Assembly (NCBI GenBank): GCA_004519485.1
Contig: CP038110.1
Location: forward strand, 124,001-188,000
Direction: 5' to 3'
DNA length: 64,000 nucleotides
From: Nannochloropsis oceanica
Taxonomy: Eukaryota; Sar; Eustigmatophyceae; Eustigmatales; Monodopsidaceae
Positions 63,595-64,000 of the stretch are shown one piece after another (within the stretch, counting starts at the first letter, position 1; each line of letters starts with the position of its first letter). A model generated the notes under the pieces. It was given only the letters and a program-made list of their open reading frames with translations, had not been told where the DNA came from and did no database searches. Made by a program: the position numbers and the translations under genes.

Positions 63595-64000
63595 TATGCC
63601 TGCTGTAAATTTGTGGTGTATGATTTGGGGACAGAAGAGTCAGTGGTGTTGGGCCGTCTAGATCGTGCGTACATGATGCAGCGGGCAACGGCGCAGCAAC
63701 GCCTGGGTATCCTGCTGGTCAACTTCAAGTCTTGACGCAGAGGATGGGCCACTGAATATTAGACACAACAATACACAACAATACGAAGAGCAGTGCTCCA
63801 ATCCTACGACAATGATTAAGGTTAATCAAAATGCGAGATTTCCTCCTTACATTTCTTTGTGCTTTCATTTGTCGTTTTGTCACTCCTCGCCTTCCCATTT
63901 TTTGCACAAACACACGTCGCCGTCCTTTCTTCCAACATCCCCCTACAGCCTTCCACACACAGACGGCTTACAGCCACCTAAGTAACAAGGAGAACCAGCA
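63595..64000. other. Intergenic right edge
   Basis: This is the upstream region of the methyltransferase-like gene. A short direct repeat ACACAACAAT occurs at 63764-63783. A 77-codon minus frame has no domain. No gene is recognised. Confidence 0.45.

Noticed and set aside
1-64000. tRNA genes, rRNA genes, CRISPR arrays, transposons or virus-like elements
   Set aside because: Reading both strands I found no cloverleaf with a convincing T-loop, no spaced repeat array, no transposase, reverse transcriptase, integrase or capsid-like frame. A tRNAscan and repeat search would settle it.

Overview
The window reads as gene-dense nuclear DNA of a eukaryotic, photosynthetic microalga, most likely a stramenopile of the eustigmatophyte (Nannochloropsis/Microchloropsis) type. 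The reasons are compact genes with few short introns (about 70-440 nt, GTAAGT/GTACGT/GTGAGT donors), moderately GC-rich coding sequence, and plastid-type proteins whose N-termini look bipartite (signal peptide, then a transit peptide after an A-F or ASA-like junction). The organism assignment is inference; the gene families are read from the translated sequence. All exon joins were worked out by eye from splice signals, phase and family fit. No RNA evidence was available.

Layout: (1) 0.7-9.2 kb: ARP4-like actin-related protein (-), uracil phosphoribosyltransferase (+), DnaJ protein (-), CDC45 (-). (2) 9.7-16.9 kb: a 69-residue G-protein gamma-like subunit (+), membrane RING-H2 protein (+), METTL21-type methyltransferase (-), GDT1/PAM71-type plastid ion transporter (+), secreted Cys-repeat protein (+). 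(3) 17.9-25 kb: F-box/Tudor-like protein with a CaaX end (-), orphan coiled-coil protein (-), LRR protein (+). (4) 25.4-28.5 kb: glutaminyl-tRNA synthetase (-) and plastid YGGT protein (+). (5) 28.9-41.3 kb: one giant gene (-) for a protein of about 4,004 residues with an SF2-helicase-like ATPase core, an EQ-rich linker, EF-hands and a VPS62-like C-terminus. (6) 41.8-63.6 kb: SDR (+), NADH pyrophosphatase (-), cereblon (+), M1 aminopeptidase (-), FHA-RING protein (+), SLC35B1-like transporter (-), a small unidentified protein (+), glutathione synthetase with a membrane tail (-), secreted arylsulfatase (+), and a SAM-methyltransferase-like protein (-).

From the LRR gene to the right edge, 14 successive genes alternate strand strictly, so every junction is either a shared divergent promoter or a convergent 3' end. 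The genes do not form one pathway. Themes are ubiquitin/E3 functions (RING-H2, F-box, cereblon, FHA-RING), chromatin and replication (ARP4, CDC45), plastid membrane proteins (GDT1, YGGT), and lipid- or tail-anchored proteins (G-gamma, F-box CaaX, myristoyl-type LRR, glutathione synthetase). I saw no tRNA, rRNA, CRISPR array, transposon or virus-like element. The strongest candidate for something undescribed is the giant ATPase.
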